DNA of 28,974 bases from a virus. A program made the position numbers and the translations under genes. The DNA is taken from the IMG/VR virus record IMGVR_UViG_3300033143_002586, positions 1 through 28,974 of that record, one strand, 5' to 3'. Positions 14,359 to 21,226 of the stretch are shown here, in pieces (positions within the stretch are counted from its first letter, which is position 1; every line of letters starts with the position of its first letter). The notes under the pieces are model-generated. The model searched no databases, was not told the origin of the DNA, and saw nothing but the letters and a program-made list of their open reading frames with translations.

Positions 14359-15144
14359 TTACCAATCTGACATAAAGTCTGATCCTCCGTCTTCACTATC
14401 ATCTCTTATACTTGAAGCTTCATCAACCCCATCATCATTTGTTATATCATCATCTGATATTGGCCCAAAACCAGTAGCATCTGGATCTGTTTCAATATCA
14501 TATTTAGCTTTGCCATCATCGTCTACACTATCTATAGTTGATATATCTTCTGTCATATCAGGCAATTCATTATCTTTTGTGGTATCAAATCCAGTAGCGT
14601 CCATATCAATAATATCTCTTTGTCGTACTTTATATTTTTTACAAATTAATTTCCACCATGATCTATTACCAATCATTAAGTTTTCCCATTCTTCCACAAA
14701 AGTGATTTCAAACATTGATTTCCACATGGGAATATATATTAGGTCGGATATTTTTGGTCTGGTATCGTCTGTGTCTGGAACTGTTTCATCGTCATCATCG
14801 ATGACTCTTATATCATCGCCAGTTATTCTTTCAATAAATTCTTTTCTTGTTATGAATAATGTTATATCATCTGTTAAGTCCACGCCAAATTTAGAAAACA
14901 TATCTCCACCACCGGCCATATTGGCTTGATCTTCAGAGATCATTCTCATACCGTATACATTACTATAATCTCTATTAATAACTTCACCCCAAATACCGTC
15001 TACATCACTTTCAGCATATGTATCCATTGGCAAGTAGTAAATGGGAAGTCCAAAAAGATTTATGGCATCAGAATATACCGATTGGTATACATCAGTAGTT
15101 CTCTTTCTAGTAAAATCTGTGAAATATTCTTTTTCGTTTCCCAT
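14359..15144 (-). CDS. 14: Neck protein (T4 gp14-like)
   Basis: A 261-residue protein. The N-terminal half is diagnostic: DVYQSVYSDAINLFGLPIYYLP, then DGIWGEVINRDYSNVYGMRM, GGGDMFSKFGVDLTDDITL and KISDLIYIPMWKSMFEITFVE ending in WKLICKKYK. These match gp14 of the T4-type head-tail connector. The C-terminal 80 residues are very acidic, rich in Asp and DATGF repeats, and probably flexible. It works with gp13 to close the neck after DNA filling. No strong ribosome binding site is seen before ATG 15144. Confidence 0.9.
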   Translation of the reverse strand: MGNEKEYFTDFTRKRTTDVYQSVYSDAINLFGLPIYYLPMDTYAESDVDGIWGEVINRDYSNVYGMRMISEDQANMAGGGDMFSKFGVDLTDDITLFITRKEFIERITGDDIRVIDDDDETVPDTDDTRPKISDLIYIPMWKSMFEITFVEEWENLMIGNRSWWKLICKKYKVRQRDIIDMDATGFDTTKDNELPDMTEDISTIDSVDDDGKAKYDIETDPDATGFGPISDDDITNDDGVDEASSIRDDSEDGGSDFMSDW

Positions 15145-15152
15145 ATATTATT

Positions 15153-15497
15153 TTATGTTGCTCTTATTGTATTGCTTTCTGGTTTACCTTTTTGGTATGT
15201 CTTAACCAATTTATCAATTATTTTTTTATATTCAGATTGGATTATTTTTTTCTTTGCAGAACTTTTCTTAATTGCGTTAAATGTATCCATAGAATATTTT
15301 ATTTGTAAATCATTGCCTTTGTTTACAACTTCAACCCTATAATCTTCTAATTTTTCAAGTTTCTTATTATCACCACATTTCATATTAATATCCATTTCCA
15401 AATCACCAGCGTCTTCTTCGCTTAGATTAAAATTTTTAACTAAAGCCCCTGCAGTTCCATATTGGTTTGATTCACTTAAATATTCTTCAAATTTCAT
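15153..15497 (-). CDS. CTS-tagged small protein between gp13 and gp14
   Basis: A 114-residue protein beginning MKFEEYLSES (site L-S-E). The body has NLSEEDAGDLEMDINMKCGD and a basic helical C-terminal half. It follows the endonuclease gene with a 4-nt overlap; a TATAAATA at 15544-15551 inside that gene could give it its own late start. Function unknown. Confidence 0.75.
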   Translation of the reverse strand: MKFEEYLSESNQYGTAGALVKNFNLSEEDAGDLEMDINMKCGDNKKLEKLEDYRVEVVNKGNDLQIKYSMDTFNAIKKSSAKKKIIQSEYKKIIDKLVKTYQKGKPESNTIRAT

Positions 15498-16429
15498 TTT
15501 ATTATCCTTTTGGCCAAAATATATAATTTTTCTTCTATAATATTATTTATAGCATCTATATTGTAATAAGGGATTCTCAATAGGTCAATTTTATATTTTA
15601 TGCAATATTCTGTTTTAATATTATCATTAATTATAGTTTCTTTATGGTAAAATTTGCTGGTCTTGTCATAATGTTGTATACCATCATATTCTATTAATAA
15701 ATTATAGTCTGGTAAGTAAAAATCAAAAGGGAGTTTATATTTTTTACCAACACAACCATCAAATCGTTTTTGCAGTTTGAAACATATATTATTGTTTTCC
15801 AAAAATATCCTAATACCCATTTCTCCCTTACTTTCTTTGCATATATGACATCCCCTACCATTCAAATGTCCACTTGGTTGTTGTTGGAATATTCCATGAA
15901 TAGGACATATAATATCTACTTTAGATTTGCTATTCTTATAATTGACCAAAGAATAATCATATTTGATACCATGAATTTGTTTAGATTTATTTATAAAACT
16001 TTCGGTATCCGAATAGCTGTTGTCAACAGAACATTTTGGGCATCCTTGTCCTATACCAACATGATTGTACGGAGTCTGTAAAAACAATCCATGTTTGGGA
16101 CATATTATTTTAATTTTAGTATTACCATTTTTATAATTGGCCAACGAATAATCATATTTATTATTATGTTTTTTATTTCCTTCTATTATAGTCTGTTCTA
16201 TTGTTTTTCTTTTAGTAGATGATACTTTTATAATACCACATTCAGGACATCCAGATCCTTTAGATATATGATTGTTTGGTGTTGGTTTAAAATATCCATG
16301 AATGGGACATGTAACAATTATCTTTGTTTTATTATTCTTATAAATTGATTTGGAATAATTATATTTATTTTTATGGATTTTATTGGATCTTTTTATAAAT
16401 TCTTGCAATGATGATTTTTTTGTTGGCAT
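15494..16429 (-). CDS. Homing-type endonuclease: three zinc repeats plus Vsr-like nuclease
   Basis: The start preferred is ATG 16429, with GGGAG 5 nt before it; ATG 16441 is also open. Three repeats of about 56 residues carry YxYS...Y.N...K..I.CP.HG, a second His and GC..C, that is, zinc-binding DNA-reading modules. The C-terminal part (LPFDFYLPDYNLLIEYDGIQHY) is a Vsr/EDxHD-type nuclease core with E-Y-D-G-x-x-H. Such proteins are free-standing homing endonucleases. It sits between gp13 and gp14, conserved neighbours elsewhere, as expected for an inserted mobile gene, with its own late promoter. Confidence 0.85.
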   Translation of the reverse strand: MPTKKSSLQEFIKRSNKIHKNKYNYSKSIYKNNKTKIIVTCPIHGYFKPTPNNHISKGSGCPECGIIKVSSTKRKTIEQTIIEGNKKHNNKYDYSLANYKNGNTKIKIICPKHGLFLQTPYNHVGIGQGCPKCSVDNSYSDTESFINKSKQIHGIKYDYSLVNYKNSKSKVDIICPIHGIFQQQPSGHLNGRGCHICKESKGEMGIRIFLENNNICFKLQKRFDGCVGKKYKLPFDFYLPDYNLLIEYDGIQHYDKTSKFYHKETIINDNIKTEYCIKYKIDLLRIPYYNIDAINNIIEEKLYILAKRIIK

Positions 16430-16521
16430 TTGATCTCCCAATAGATATATTTGTAGGGGTTATTCCTTACTAATTGGGTTTCGGGAAAAAGAGTTGCAAT
16501 CTCTCTGTCCCCCTACATTAT

Positions 16522-16529
16522 TATTTATA
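16522..16529 (-). promoter_or_regulatory. T4-type late promoter
   Basis: TATAAATA on the minus strand just after the gp13 stop (16537) and about 90 nt before the endonuclease gene. It probably serves that gene and the following gp14 region. Confidence 0.7.
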
Positions 16530-16536
16530 TGGTTAT

Positions 16537-17295
16537 TTATGCTAAATAAGGAACAAATGCTGATGGGGCATAACTAAGACTTTCCACAGCGTATAGTTCA
16601 AGTCGATCTTTCTCGTCTTTAAATTCACTATACCTATCGTTTATTTCTCCACCACCAGGAATGTTTAGTCCAGAAAATTTCCTCAAATTTTGCATCCACT
16701 GCATTCCTACCATCGATGTAGCGTACTCAATTAGCCATTTGTTTGACCAAAATTTTCCAGTAGAATTTCCATCATAGTCTAATAATATGGAACATAATAA
16801 TACCACTTTATTTGTTCTATCATATGGGTTTGTACTAAATCTTAATATACCAGTATTAAAATTATAATTCCATTCTGTTCTGGGAACAACAACGTGTTCT
16901 ATTGCTGATATTTTCTCCATAGCTATTTCATAGTCCACTAGATTATTACCTTCTAATCTACCAAGACTAACCAACCAATCTACGTCTGCAGGGGTAATAC
17001 CATAATTGGAAGGAAATATATATCCTGCTGACGTTGGATCTACTACTTCGGTAACTGAATATAAATTTTCCAAACCAGGTATGTCATTCAATACATATTC
17101 TAAAGTCCCATCTAGTAGATTAATAAGGTATGCGGCATCTTTTTGTCCTTCATATACATTTTCACAATAAAAATTAACAGCCTCATCTATTATATCATCA
17201 AATTGATCTGGAGTTATTTCAATTTCTATTATAGGGGATCCGAGTTTTCTTTTAATATATGATTGGAATTCTGATTTATTTTGGGGTTTTGCCAT
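16537..17295 (-). CDS. 13: Neck protein (T4 gp13-like)
   Basis: A 252-residue protein beginning MAKPQNKSEFQSYIKRKLG, then GSPIIEIEITPDQFDDIIDEAVNFY, the hallmark start of T4-type gp13. Later come NYNFNTGILRFSTNP and EYATSMVGMQWMQNLRKFSG with GGGEINDRYSEF. gp13 and gp14 form the neck that closes the filled head and receives the tail. AGGAG lies before the ATG, and a late promoter at 17322-17329 heads the transcript. Confidence 0.92.
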   Translation of the reverse strand: MAKPQNKSEFQSYIKRKLGSPIIEIEITPDQFDDIIDEAVNFYCENVYEGQKDAAYLINLLDGTLEYVLNDIPGLENLYSVTEVVDPTSAGYIFPSNYGITPADVDWLVSLGRLEGNNLVDYEIAMEKISAIEHVVVPRTEWNYNFNTGILRFSTNPYDRTNKVVLLCSILLDYDGNSTGKFWSNKWLIEYATSMVGMQWMQNLRKFSGLNIPGGGEINDRYSEFKDEKDRLELYAVESLSYAPSAFVPYLA

Positions 17296-17321
17296 AGCGA
17301 ATTTCTCCTAATGTATATTAT

Positions 17322-17329
17322 TATTTATA
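17322..17329 (-). promoter_or_regulatory. T4-type late promoter
   Basis: TATAAATA on the minus strand, 26 nt before the gp13 start and just after the terminator at 17352-17389. It marks the switch from the early to the late block. Confidence 0.8.
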
Positions 17330-17351
17330 TGAATTTTTTAAGAGTAGGCGT

Positions 17352-17389
17352 AAAAAAAGCCTTGATGATATTTCATTATCATCAAGGCT
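17352..17389 (-). terminator. Rho-independent terminator of the early block
   Basis: The minus strand has a perfect 13-bp stem (AGCCTTGATGATA and its complement, 17389-17358) with a 6-nt loop, followed by seven T. It separates the small early membrane genes from the late neck module. Confidence 0.93.
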
Positions 17390-17417
17390 GAGGTGGTTTT
17401 AAAATATGAAAAACTAT

Positions 17418-17852
17418 TTAGAAAAACACAGATTTAATTTTAGTAAAAATAGTTTCTACTTTACTTACATTTGTATTATATGATTTACTATTATTTGTAT
17501 ATGATGTTCCATTAGTATAAACTATTGGGGTTTCATTTATTGTTGGGTATAAAATACAACCAGTTCCACCAGCCGCTGGGACAAATTTGCTGGACATTCT
17601 TTGCCATTGATTCATGTCTTCATAAAAAATGGTGGACATTTGTTTAAGAGTATTATATGAAACAATCTTCCATTTTATGTTCTTATACTTTTTCTCCCTA
17701 GGAACATTTACTATCACAGTCTTTGTTATTGTATTTACAATAGTCCTTTGACTCTGATCATTTTTTTGCTCTTGATGTTGGGTTATTCTTATAAACCCAA
17801 TACCTGTAGCTATGAATGCTACACATAATAATATTAATAATTTTTTATTCAT
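17418..17852 (-). CDS. Signal-anchored exported protein
   Basis: A 144-residue protein with a typical membrane anchor or signal at residues 5-22 (LLILLCVAFIATGIGF). A linker rich in Gln/Lys follows, then a Ser/Thr/Asn-rich body with one Cys (GGTGCILYP). It probably acts in the periplasm or outer face of the membrane. GAAGGAG lies before the ATG, encoded in a 12-codon leader ORF (17849-17887) whose TGA overlaps this start. No family recognised. Confidence 0.7.
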   Translation of the reverse strand: MNKKLLILLCVAFIATGIGFIRITQHQEQKNDQSQRTIVNTITKTVIVNVPREKKYKNIKWKIVSYNTLKQMSTIFYEDMNQWQRMSSKFVPAAGGTGCILYPTINETPIVYTNGTSYTNNSKSYNTNVSKVETIFTKIKSVFF

Positions 17853-17887
17853 TGTTTAACTCCTTCAATGTTTTTTAATCCGTTCAT
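17849..17887 (-). CDS. Possible 12-codon leader peptide
   Basis: ATG 17887 opens MNGLKNIEGVKQ and its TGA overlaps the ATG of the exported protein. It contains GAAGGAG, the ribosome binding site of that gene. This is the same embedded-RBS design as elsewhere in the early genes. Confidence 0.35.
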   Translation of the reverse strand: MNGLKNIEGVKQ

Positions 17888-17888
17888 T

Positions 17889-18080
17889 TTATAACCACCT
17901 TATAATGGCTAAACATGTTATAAAGAACAATACTGCAAAACCGATTGCCTTTATTATAAAATGTTGTAAATCTTTGTCCCATTTTTTAATTAATTTTTTG
18001 ACCAGATATTTGTTCGCTTTGTCCTGAGAGTTCGGAGACCCTGACATAAACTTTTTGCCTGTTAATAATAATTGTTTCAT
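17889..18080 (-). CDS. Small C-tail membrane protein
   Basis: A 63-residue protein with a polar, basic N-terminal part and one hydrophobic segment at about 44-62 (IKAIGFAVLFFITCLAIIRW). The ATG overlaps the stop of the upstream 44-residue membrane protein. Several tiny membrane proteins in a row could include a holin, but nothing here proves it. Confidence 0.65.
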   Translation of the reverse strand: MKQLLLTGKKFMSGSPNSQDKANKYLVKKLIKKWDKDLQHFIIKAIGFAVLFFITCLAIIRWL

Positions 18081-18211
18081 CTTAATGCCATCATCATTAA
18101 ATACAGACCTAAATTAAATATCACAGTCCAAACATAATCTAATTTTAACTTCTTCATTAAAACAATATCAATTAATATTAATCCAATACCAAATAATAAT
18201 AAATGTTTCAT
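18077..18211 (-). CDS. Tiny membrane protein
   Basis: 44 residues (MKHLLLFGIGLILIDIVLMK ... LGLYLMMMALR) with two hydrophobic segments. GGATATT lies before the ATG inside the last codons of the upstream gene, and its own TGA overlaps the next ATG. Function unknown; part of a run of small membrane proteins. Confidence 0.6.
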   Translation of the reverse strand: MKHLLLFGIGLILIDIVLMKKLKLDYVWTVIFNLGLYLMMMALR

Positions 18212-18212
18212 T

Positions 18213-18365
18213 TTAATATCCACTCAATAAATAATATATAACATAAATCCATCCTAAAAGCCCATGGACTATTGCCCATAGAATAGAATGCCATTTTACA
18301 AAACTGATTATGACTGCTATTACAGATCCTAATCCAATTCCAGTACCAACTCTTGTATCACTCAT
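18213..18365 (-). CDS. Tiny membrane protein
   Basis: 50 residues (MSDTRVGTGIGLGSVIAVII ... GWIYVIYYLLSGY), with two likely membrane segments separated by a short WHS loop. GAGGA from the end of the BRCT gene lies 6 nt before the ATG. A compact two-helix shape is compatible with a holin-like protein, which is only inference. Confidence 0.62.
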   Translation of the reverse strand: MSDTRVGTGIGLGSVIAVIISFVKWHSILWAIVHGLLGWIYVIYYLLSGY

Positions 18366-18367
18366 TT

Positions 18368-18667
18368 TCAATCCTCTAATATTGCTTTAATTTTTTTTGA
18401 TTTTTCAATCATATTATATAATTGATCTTCAGTGATTATTTTAACCCCAAAAGATTCTGCTTTTTGTCTTTTAACGGTATAGTTATCTGCATTAGTAACT
18501 AAATAATCCAATTTGCTGGAAACGCTTGAACGATATGATCCACCACATTTTTTTATATAATCAATATAAGTTGGTCGATTATCTCTACCTAATGCACCTG
18601 TTATACAAAAAGTTTTACCTTTAAGTACGTTATCTTCTTTGGGATACCATATATCTGGATCTTTCAT
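18368..18667 (-). CDS. Stand-alone BRCT-domain protein
   Basis: This 99-residue protein is a single BRCT domain. LKGKTFCITGALGRDNRPTY holds the first strand and turn, KKCGGSYRSSVSSKLDYLV the GG motif and second strand, and ESFGVKIITEDQLYNMI the end. It is close to the C-terminal BRCT of NAD-dependent DNA ligase and of replication factor C. Here no ligase is attached, so it may act as a DNA-end or protein-binding adaptor. It ends KIKAILED, an extended form of the common tail. Confidence 0.85.
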   Translation of the reverse strand: MKDPDIWYPKEDNVLKGKTFCITGALGRDNRPTYIDYIKKCGGSYRSSVSSKLDYLVTNADNYTVKRQKAESFGVKIITEDQLYNMIEKSKKIKAILED

Positions 18668-18897
18668 TTTAATATCGCCTTAATCTTATCTTCTTTTACT
18701 AAATTTTCAACTGTAGTATTATTCAGATCAGCTTTAAATTTTAAAAAGCCTTTATTATAGAACTCATCTCGAGTATCTTTAAAATTTCTTTTTATCGGCC
18801 TTGTTAATATTTTTATCTTTTGGTAATTAGTTAAATCATCAAATCTTATCCTGTCTTTTGCCACCTCAGAAGAATAATAATTAACCTTCTCGGCAAT
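18664..18897 (-). CDS. 3' part of a split gene or separately started small protein
   Basis: The frame continues directly from the TAA at 18898 (IAEKVNYYSSEVAKDRIRFD...), in the same frame as the upstream gene. It ends in DKIKAILK, with AAGG before the next ATG. No ATG is available near the 5' end. GTG 18864 has a poorly placed GAGG, and an ATT codon at 18897 has AAAGG 8 nt upstream. So the start is uncertain, and a nonsense mutation splitting one gene of about 155 codons is likely. No domain recognised. Confidence 0.6.
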   Translation of the reverse strand: MAEKVNYYSSEVAKDRIRFDDLTNYQKIKILTRPIKRNFKDTRDEFYNKGFLKFKADLNNTTVENLVKEDKIKAILK

Positions 18898-19134
18898 TTA
18901 TCTAACCTTTGCAAATAAATCATCTTGTGTTTTCCAAATACCAAAATCTACACCAATGAATATGCGGGTAAACTCGGGGGTTTTTTGATTTTTTATATCC
19001 CAATCTCCTTTAAAAATCATCAGTGTATTTGGGCTAAAAACATAATACTTTGAAGCGTCGCCTACCCAAGTACTACACCATGTTTTAGAACTTTTAACTT
19101 TTTTATATAATTCTTTAAAATATCTTTTTTCCAT
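18898..19134 (-). CDS. Small early protein (5' part of a possible split gene)
   Basis: A 78-residue protein (MEKRYFKELYKKVKSSKTWC ... FGIWKTQDDLFAKVR) ended by TAA 18898, after which the same frame stays open into 18664. The end lacks the KIKEILK tail, but the downstream part has it, supporting one original gene. Rich in Trp, Lys and Phe; no family recognised. Confidence 0.65.
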   Translation of the reverse strand: MEKRYFKELYKKVKSSKTWCSTWVGDASKYYVFSPNTLMIFKGDWDIKNQKTPEFTRIFIGVDFGIWKTQDDLFAKVR

Positions 19135-19138
19135 TATT

Positions 19139-19291
19139 TTAATCCGTGCTATCTTCTAACCAATGATCTGAGTTAGGGCGCCAGTCATTGTATTTTTCCA
19201 TAGACTCACAAGATGTTGCAAGAACAACTAAAAATACAATGACTACCGCAATTATAAGAGATATAATATAACTTATAATTTTTTTAATCAT
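19139..19291 (-). CDS. Small lipoprotein or membrane protein
   Basis: 50 residues: MIKKIISYIISLIIAVVIVF, then LVVLATSCES and a polar acidic tail ending DSTD. ATSC resembles a lipobox, so this may be a lipoprotein such as an outer-membrane spanin subunit; a simple membrane anchor is the alternative. The ATG overlaps the upstream stop. Confidence 0.6.
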   Translation of the reverse strand: MIKKIISYIISLIIAVVIVFLVVLATSCESMEKYNDWRPNSDHWLEDSTD

Positions 19292-19380
19292 AAATTTTCT
19301 TCAGCAATAGCCAAACGGGCAAGAATTGGAAATAGGGCAAACCTTAAATTTATATTTGTTTTGTTGATTAATTTATTCAT
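19288..19380 (-). CDS. Small peptide gene, first after an early promoter
   Basis: 30 residues (MNKLINKTNINLRFALFPIL ...). A perfect GGAGGAAAT site lies before the ATG and the early promoter at 19407-19435 lies 27 nt upstream. The strong signals argue that it is translated. Moderately hydrophobic; function unknown. Confidence 0.6.
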   Translation of the reverse strand: MNKLINKTNINLRFALFPILARLAIAEENL

Positions 19381-19406
19381 ATTTCCTCCAAATTAATTGT
19401 ATGTAT

Positions 19407-19435
19407 ATTATATCATGCATCCATACTCAGATCAA
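19407..19435 (-). promoter_or_regulatory. Early sigma70-type promoter inside a gene's 3' end
   Basis: TTGATC at 19435-19430, a 17-bp spacer, TATAAT at 19412-19407 with extended TGA. The promoter is encoded by the last codons of the metallophosphoesterase gene, and the gene's TGA stop is the TGA of the extended -10. Confidence 0.88.
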
Positions 19436-19916
19436 GCTTTTTTGATACAAATTTTTCTAATAAAATTGGGCTATAATTTTCTTCTTCTATGGACAAACAT
19501 TTATGATATCTGGGATCGTAAAATTTATACCCATCTGCACTATGAGAATTGGTATGAAAATGTCCATGTATGTTGTACTCAGTGTTTTCTATTTTCGGTA
19601 ATGGTATATGGGAAAAAACTATCCCATCTTTAATAAAAAAATCACATGCAAAATCAAACCCATTATTCATATACCAATGGATGGATTTCCTATCATGGTT
19701 TCCTTTGCATAGAAATTTTCTACATACTAATTTATCCATAATAGGCTTTACTTTCCTATCATGGGAAAAATATACATCTCCAAGATTGATTAAAATATCA
19801 TGTTCTTTTAGTGCGCAATGGTTTTTTAGAATTTTATCCTCAAAATTATATGGTCTGTTTTCAAATCTAATAATGTTTTTATGGCATAAATGCCAATCAG
19901 TTGTTAAATAAATCAT
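19413..19916 (-). CDS. Metallophosphoesterase
   Basis: This 167-residue protein carries the calcineurin-type metal motifs in order: TTDWHLCHKNI (D-x-H) at 5-15, NLGDVYFSHD (GD) near 44-53, CKGNHDRKS (GNHD) near 70-78, FSHIPLP and HGHFHTN (GHxH) near 117-123. It is a compact phosphodiesterase of the phage type. Substrates in this family include cyclic dinucleotides, nucleic acid ends and phosphoproteins; not decidable here. It overlaps the upstream gene by 4 nt. The C-terminal codons double as a promoter. Confidence 0.88.
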   Translation of the reverse strand: MIYLTTDWHLCHKNIIRFENRPYNFEDKILKNHCALKEHDILINLGDVYFSHDRKVKPIMDKLVCRKFLCKGNHDRKSIHWYMNNGFDFACDFFIKDGIVFSHIPLPKIENTEYNIHGHFHTNSHSADGYKFYDPRYHKCLSIEEENYSPILLEKFVSKKLDLSMDA

Positions 19917-20137
19917 TTAAGTATCTCCAAAATCTTTTGAAATCGTTTATATCCGCATAGAATATCGCCACTATCTTTACCTTTATTATGACGACAATCG
20001 TCCATACATTGAAACCCGCCAATATAAAGATGTTTTCTTTTTAGGTATGGACATTTTAACATTGGGTATACATTGGCGCCATATCTTTCTACTGTTTTTT
20101 TCCCATATTGGGATAAAGATTCGTATTTTGCGCCCAT
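19913..20137 (-). CDS. Cys-rich small early protein
   Basis: A 74-residue protein with LKCPYLKRKHLYIGGFQCMDDCRHNKG and a later Cys, resembling the CPY...IGS..C..C subfamily. It ends FQKILEILK, with TTGGAG in the end codons before the overlapping ATG of the phosphoesterase. It is the first gene after the promoter 20158-20186, with an ATTGAAGGAATTGAA leader. Confidence 0.8.
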   Translation of the reverse strand: MGAKYESLSQYGKKTVERYGANVYPMLKCPYLKRKHLYIGGFQCMDDCRHNKGKDSGDILCGYKRFQKILEILK

Positions 20138-20157
20138 TTCAATTCCTTCAATAGTAT

Positions 20158-20186
20158 ATTATATCATACAAACCGACCCAGATCAA
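20158..20186 (-). promoter_or_regulatory. Early sigma70-type promoter
   Basis: TTGATC at 20186-20181, 17-bp spacer, TATAAT at 20163-20158, extended -10 TGA. The TGA stop of the upstream gene (20183) is part of the -35 element, so gene end and promoter share bases. Confidence 0.88.
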
Positions 20187-20386
20187 GTTTTTAATATTTC
20201 TTTTATTTTTTCCATTTTTTTGCCCCATTTACATATACCCGACGTACATGCAATATTGGGATGGTTTCCATCATCATCAAGCGAGCATGCATAATAGTTT
20301 ACACAATCTATTTGTGACGTAAATATTTTTAAATATGTGCAGTATTTTTCTGTTTCGTCATCCCAAGGCCATCTATAAGTGCTCAT
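20183..20386 (-). CDS. Cys-containing small early protein
   Basis: A 67-residue protein with KYCTYLKIF, DCVNYYACSL and IACTSGICKWGKK, four to five Cys. It ends EKIKEILKT. Here the tail is present although no gene overlaps; the sequence runs straight into the next promoter. Function unknown. Confidence 0.75.
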   Translation of the reverse strand: MSTYRWPWDDETEKYCTYLKIFTSQIDCVNYYACSLDDDGNHPNIACTSGICKWGKKMEKIKEILKT

Positions 20387-20396
20387 TTATTTTCCT

Positions 20397-20645
20397 TTAT
20401 TTATTGTGTTTTCTTAAATCCTCAATAACAAAATAATCTTTTGAACATAATACTCCTTGGACAAACCCTAACCATCTCATAGCCTTATCTTTTTTCTTAT
20501 CCCATTTGGATAATTCCTGACACATAAATAATATATGACTTTCATCTGGAATTAATTTATTTCTAACAGGTTTTAAATTGGGATATTCTTTTTTCATTAA
20601 TTGGGAATATAATTTCCCTAAATTTTTTACTTCATTTATTTTCAT
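20397..20645 (-). CDS. Conserved phage hypothetical protein
   Basis: An 82-residue protein with SHILFMCQELSKWDKKKDKAMRWLGFVQGVL and a final VIEDLRKHNK. The K-A-M-R-W-L-G-F-x-Q-G-x-L motif is familiar from small proteins of many tailed phages, function unknown. The ATG follows a tRNA 5'-half remnant joined to a TATAAT sequence (20651-20656), which may be its promoter. Confidence 0.75.
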   Translation of the reverse strand: MKINEVKNLGKLYSQLMKKEYPNLKPVRNKLIPDESHILFMCQELSKWDKKKDKAMRWLGFVQGVLCSKDYFVIEDLRKHNK

Positions 20646-20660
20646 ATTATATTATATCAT

Positions 20661-20705
20661 GATGCTTTATAAGAACACCGCTTTTAACCAATAAGCTACA
20701 CTCCC
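20661..20705 (-). pseudogene. tRNA 5' half (acceptor 5' strand, D arm, anticodon arm), UAU loop
   Basis: The minus strand has GGGAGTG, a D arm (GCTTATTGGTTAAAAGC) and an anticodon arm with loop CTTATAA (UAU, Ile). No variable, T or acceptor 3' part follows. Instead the sequence passes into ATGATATAAT and the gene at 20645. A truncated tRNA gene, probably cut by recombination at a GCAT/ATGATATAAT sequence. Confidence 0.7.
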
Positions 20706-20710
20706 AAATG

Positions 20711-20784
20711 TACCCCGAGCAGGCCACGATCCTGCAACGTCAAGTTTAGAAAACTTGTACTCTATCCATTTGAGTTATCGGGGC
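20711..20784 (-). tRNA. tRNA-Arg(UCU)
   Basis: Acceptor GCCCCGA pairs with TCGGGGT (one G-U). Anticodon stem CAAGT/ACTTG, loop TTTCTAA (anticodon TCT). T arm GCAGG/CCTGC. CCA is not encoded. Confidence 0.93.
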
Positions 20785-20789
20785 ATATA

Positions 20790-20859
20790 CGATTCGTGCA
20801 AGAATTGAACTTGCTCGTCGAGGTTTTGGAGACCTGACCGCTCCTTAGCTGTACGAACC
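20790..20859 (-). tRNA. tRNA-Trp(CCA)
   Basis: Acceptor GGTTCGT/ACGAATC, anticodon loop CTCCAAA (CCA), T arm GCAAG/CTTGC with loop TTCAATT. The D loop is very short and the top pair of the anticodon stem is mismatched. Confidence 0.88.
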
Positions 20860-20864
20860 ATATG

Positions 20865-20952
20865 CGGAAGGTGGAGGTCTCGATCCCCAGCCCCTTTCGG
20901 GACACCGTGGTTTCAAATCACGTCGCCACCCCTTGCAGCTGCTTCACCTTCC
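20865..20952 (-). tRNA. tRNA-Ser(UGA)
   Basis: 88 nt, class II. Acceptor GGAAGGT/ACCTTCC, anticodon loop TTTGAAA (TGA), long variable arm (GTGTCCCGAAAGGGGC). T loop ATCGAGA. Confidence 0.92.
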
Positions 20953-20954
20953 AT

Positions 20955-21044
20955 CGGAACAAGAGAGACTCGAACTCTCATACCCCTATTAAGGGATAAA
21001 TGGTTTAGCAAACCATGCCGATACCGGTTTCGGTTTATTGTTCC
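20955..21044 (-). tRNA. tRNA-Ser(GCU)
   Basis: 90 nt, class II. Acceptor GGAACAA/TTGTTCC, anticodon stem ATGGT/ACCAT, loop TTGCTAA (GCT), long variable arm. Its first 10 bases are also the last codons and stop of the gene 21035-21226. Confidence 0.94.
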
Positions 21045-21226
21045 AAAATTTTTTTTATCTTTTTCCTTTTATGTTTTTTATATTCGCCACATTTTTTCCA
21101 TTTATTAGTAGATTTACCGCCATCATAACAGGCAAAATATCCACCGTCAACACAAGGTCTTACATGACATCTACCAAATCCCATATCTTCGGAAAAACTG
21201 GATCTAAAATGTGGACATTTATTCAT
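21035..21226 (-). CDS. Cys-rich small protein overlapping a tRNA
   Basis: A 63-residue protein with NKCPHFRSSF, GFGRCHVRPCVDGGYFACYDGG and KKCGEYKK, ending KKILEQ. Its last four codons (TTG GAA CAA TAA) form the 5' end of tRNA-Ser(GCU), so mRNA and tRNA share 10 bases. The ATG lies inside the end of the upstream gene. Function unknown. Confidence 0.75.
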   Translation of the reverse strand: MNKCPHFRSSFSEDMGFGRCHVRPCVDGGYFACYDGGKSTNKWKKCGEYKKHKRKKIKKILEQ

